Assembly (NCBI GenBank): GCA_012798155.1
Contig: JAAZNR010000038.1
Location: 1-9,091 of the forward strand
Reading direction: 5' to 3'
Length of the DNA stretch: 9,091 nt
Source of the DNA: Thermogutta sp.
GTDB taxonomy: Bacteria > Planctomycetota > Planctomycetia > Pirellulales > Thermoguttaceae
Of the stretch, positions 6,986 to 9,091 are shown piece after piece; position 1 is the stretch's first letter, and every line of letters begins with the position of its first letter. The notes below the pieces were generated by a model, which had not been told where the DNA came from, did not search any database, and was given only the letters and a program-made list of their open reading frames with translations. The translations under genes were made by a program, and so were the position numbers.

Positions 6986-7201
6986 TCGACTCCACCCCGA
7001 TGTCTTGCGGCGACGGTTCGGCGTTTCCGGCCGGACGAAATCGTTGTATTATTTCCACCCAGCATTCCTAATTTCCGGGACCGACTCCATCGGTAAATGT
7101 TGCCCGACGTGCACGGCCGAGGCAGTCCCCTCAGTCTTCCAGCTCGCCATTCCCTCCTGGGCCGGGTAAAATGGAACACTGGTTCGGTAGATTAGTTTGT
7201 A
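6986..7201 (+). other. rplU-sat spacer with possible distal promoter
   Basis: No gene was found. A perfect palindrome TCCGGCCGGA (7026-7035) and a -10-like TATTAT (7047-7052) are present. The -35 position 17 bases upstream (TTTCCG, 7024-7029) matches consensus poorly. No stem followed by a T run ends rplU. An open frame from the ATG at 6963 into this region overlaps the end of rplU and is not coding-like. Confidence 0.35.
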
Positions 7202-7220
7202 GACAATCATTATCATTATG
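7202..7220. promoter_or_regulatory. Fur-box-like 19-mer directly upstream of sat
   Basis: GACAATCATTATCATTATG matches the classical palindromic Fur consensus (GATAATGATTATCATTATC) at 16 of 19 positions. The mismatches are at positions 3, 7 and 19. It ends 18 bases before the sat start codon and overlaps two CATTAT hexamers that could serve as -10 boxes. A ferric-uptake-type repressor bound here would block transcription of sat. A chance AT-rich ATCATT repeat is the alternative. Confidence 0.45.
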
Positions 7221-7238
7221 CTGTTTCAGGGGTCGCGA

Positions 7239-8498
7239 ATGTCAGACCTGATCGAGGTCCATGGCGGTCTTGCCGAGCCGGTGAACCGTACCGTTCCGGA
7301 AGAGGGGCGCGAAGAGTTCCTGGCCCGTGCCAAGCAATTGGTTCGCTTGCCGGTTTCGGATGCCGACCTTTCGACGGTTTATCGTTTCGGAGACGGCGCC
7401 CTTAGCCCGTTGATCGGGCCGATGGATCGGGAGACATATCACCGGGTTCTTGACGAGTCGGTCATCGAGTATCAGGGTAAGCTCTTCGCCTGGACCATTC
7501 CGCTGGCGTTTCCGGTGACGAAAGAGTTGGCGGGGGCCATTCGGCCGGGTCAGGAAGTGGCGCTGACGCCGAATGGCGGCGATCCGGTTGCCATCCTGAA
7601 AGTGACGGATGTTTACCCGTGGGACAAGCGGAAGTACCTGGCTCGGGTTTACCTCACGGAGCGGACCGATCACCCGGGCGGGGATATGGTCCTCAAGGGT
7701 GATGCCGACAAAGATTACTTGGTCGGCGGGGAAATCTGGGTTCTGCCGCAGCCCAAGCATCCGCGGTTCGGCAAGTACGTGCTTCGTCCCAGCGAGGTCC
7801 GTGCGCTGCTGCGGAGTAAAGGTTGGGAGCGCGTCGTGGCCTTCCAGACGCGGAATCCTCTTCACCGGGCGCACGAGTACGCCTTGGTCTATGGGCTGGA
7901 GCAGCTTTTGCGGCAGGGTTACAACGCCGGTGCCTGCCTGAATCCCCTGATCGGCGAGACGAAGGGCGACGACGTCCCGGCCGAAGTTCGGATGCAAACC
8001 TACGAAACGCTCATTACCCGGCGGGCACTGGGCGACGGCGACAGCGATCGCTCTCTCTGGGGGCCGCGCAACGAGTCGGTCCCGGATCGTGTGATCCTCT
8101 TGGGGCTGGACATCAAGATGTTCTATGCCGGGCCGAAAGAGGCGGTGATGCACGCCATCTATCGGCAGAATTTCGGTTTTACCGACATCATCATCGGGCG
8201 GAAGCATGCCGATGCCCCCTACCACGACGGTACGCCTATTTGGGGGGATTTTGACGCCCAGCATATCTTCCGCAACTTGAAGGGGGATTTGAAGATTCGC
8301 CCCCTGTGCGTGGGCTTTGCGGCATATTACGAATCGGTCGGACGGGTCGACTTGATGGAGAATCACCCGAACGAAAGGCCTGTTTCGATTTCCGGCAAGG
8401 AGATTCGGGCCGCCCTGCGCGAGAATCGTCCCGTGGACCCGCGGATTATGCGCGAAAGTACCGCCCAAATTCTGGCTCAGGCCATGGCCGGCCGTTGA
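7239..8498 (+). CDS. sat: Sulfate adenylyltransferase (ATP sulfurylase)
   Basis: Catalyses sulfate + ATP to adenylyl sulfate (APS) + pyrophosphate, or the reverse, in the cytoplasm. The product is 419 residues, the size of the single-domain Sat type, with no APS kinase domain. ATG 7239 is preferred over the in-frame ATG at 7218, because AGGGG lies 6 bases upstream of 7239 and the earlier ATG sits inside the Fur-like box. Motifs: LSPLIGPM in the N-terminal PUA-like domain, the nucleotide-binding [10 protein letters not shown] (203-212, the QxRNPxHxxH signature with both histidines), [17 protein letters not shown], and [17 protein letters not shown]. The second nucleotide-binding motif is GRKHADAP (320-327) where GRDHAGxG is usual. 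The C-terminal part runs from [12 protein letters not shown] and lacks the CxxC zinc site found in some bacterial and archaeal enzymes. The next gene starts 17 bases on, so they form a probable operon. Physiological direction is not decided by the sequence. Confidence 0.95.
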   Translation: MSDLIEVHGGLAEPVNRTVPEEGREEFLARAKQLVRLPVSDADLSTVYRFGDGALSPLIGPMDRETYHRVLDESVIEYQGKLFAWTIPLAFPVTKELAGAIRPGQEVALTPNGGDPVAILKVTDVYPWDKRKYLARVYLTERTDHPGGDMVLKGDADKDYLVGGEIWVLPQPKHPRFGKYVLRPSEVRALLRSKGWERVVAFQTRNPLHRAHEYALVYGLEQLLRQGYNAGACLNPLIGETKGDDVPAEVRMQTYETLITRRALGDGDSDRSLWGPRNESVPDRVILLGLDIKMFYAGPKEAVMHAIYRQNFGFTDIIIGRKHADAPYHDGTPIWGDFDAQHIFRNLKGDLKIRPLCVGFAAYYESVGRVDLMENHPNERPVSISGKEIRAALRENRPVDPRIMRESTAQILAQAMAGR

Positions 8499-8515
8499 GA
8501 CCTTAGGGCGGTCAC

Positions 8516-9091
8516 ATGCCTGCGGAATGGACGTTCTACATCTTCGGCGGTCTGGCCGCCGTCTTTATGGGCTTTGCGAAGACCGGCATGCCCGGCACCT
8601 CGGTCTTGGCGGTGGCCTTGATGGCGCAGGCGTTTCGGCACAACGCCGAGCTTTCCGTCGGCGCCATGTTGCCGATTCTGCTGGTGGGCGACGTGGTGGC
8701 GGTGGTATGCTATTGGCGGCACACCTCCTGGTCGCGCTTGGGGCGTCTGTTTCCGGCCGTTTCCATAGGACTGGCGATCGGATTCGGTGTTCTACATGTG
8801 ATCGAGGGGAACGAGCTCAGGCCCGTCCTGGGCCTACTCGTGGCGCTCATGTTCATCGCCGAATTGCTGCGGCGGCGTTTCAATTCCGGGCGCGTGCCGC
8901 AGGGCCGGGTTTTCACGTCGGGGGTGGGAGTATTGGCGGGGTTCGGGACGATGGCGGGAAATGCCGCAGGACCCGTCATGACCCTTTATCTGCTCACCCA
9001 AGAATTGCCCAAAGACCGCTTCATGGGAACATGTGCCGTTTTTTTCTTCACGGTCAACGTGATTAAGGTGGTACCCTACACTTTGGAAGGG
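8516..9091 (+). CDS. TauE/SafE (TSUP) family membrane transporter, 3' end missing
   Basis: Inner-membrane protein of the TSUP/DUF81 family, whose members move sulfite, sulfoacetate, sulfate or other organosulfur anions. Exactly 192 codons are in the window, still open at its edge, out of a usual 240-270. ATG 8516 gives the standard N-terminus. A modest AGGGCGG site lies upstream and the gene begins 17 bases after the sat stop. Two internal-repeat signatures are visible: GFAKTGMPG (19-27), and AGFGTMAGNAAGP (141-153) opening the second half. Hydrophobic segments fall at about 7-40, 47-66, 78-95, 102-117, 134-160 and 171-187. Only a small part of the frame lies in the ATG-started +1 shadow reading that overlaps it from 8527. 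Pairing with sat suggests export or import of a sulfur oxyanion linked to APS metabolism. Substrate and direction are inference. Confidence 0.9.
   Translation, partial: MPAEWTFYIFGGLAAVFMGFAKTGMPGTSVLAVALMAQAFRHNAELSVGAMLPILLVGDVVAVVCYWRHTSWSRLGRLFPAVSIGLAIGFGVLHVIEGNELRPVLGLLVALMFIAELLRRRFNSGRVPQGRVFTSGVGVLAGFGTMAGNAAGPVMTLYLLTQELPKDRFMGTCAVFFFTVNVIKVVPYTLEG

Noticed and set aside
7242..8468. 408-codon minus-strand frame opposite sat
   Set aside because: It is a shadow of sat. The plus strand has the diagnostic ATP sulfurylase motifs and a proper start.

Overview
The window comes from a GC-rich bacterium with a Gram-negative type envelope, since it encodes a tripartite RND efflux pump with a lipoprotein adaptor. 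The ribosomal protein L21 begins YAIIEDGGRQYKV, which from memory resembles Planctomycetota sequences. That placement is an inference and nothing here proves it. All seven recognised genes have a clear start, and six of them have a purine-rich ribosome binding site 6-7 bases upstream (8 for rplU).

Left part (1-4827, minus strand): an efflux operon read right to left. It runs from a TetR-family regulator, through a periplasmic adaptor lipoprotein, to an AcrB/MexB-type RND permease whose last ~130-150 codons lie beyond base 1. A good sigma70-type promoter (TTGACG-17 bp-TACAAT) precedes the regulator, and an inverted repeat over its -10 and spacer is a candidate autoregulatory operator. No outer-membrane channel gene is visible. 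The adaptor-permease junction holds about three degenerate 18-bp tandem repeats.

Middle (4828-5457): about 630 bases without a convincing intact gene. It contains the tetR promoter, a palindrome centred on TATAAT, and a short stretch of strongly coding-like sequence (about 5201-5380) that looks like a gene remnant. A DUF169-family gene (5458-6294, plus strand) of unknown function follows. It has seven cysteines, including a CxCC cluster.

Right part (plus strand): rplU (6605-6985) carries an unusual in-frame triplication of an 18-bp unit inside the L21 coding sequence and is not followed directly by rpmA. Then come sat (ATP sulfurylase, 7239-8498) and, 17 bases later, a TauE/SafE (TSUP) transporter gene that runs off the end. 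The pair probably forms a sulfur-anion operon: the enzyme interconverts sulfate and APS, and the membrane protein moves a sulfur-containing anion. A sequence matching 16 of 19 positions of the classical Fur box lies directly before sat.

Most of the window is ordinary housekeeping and accessory metabolism. I found no clearly new multi-gene system. The points most worth checking are the L21 repeat insertion, the Fur-like site before sat, the divergent Sat motifs, the DUF169 protein and the coding-like remnant.
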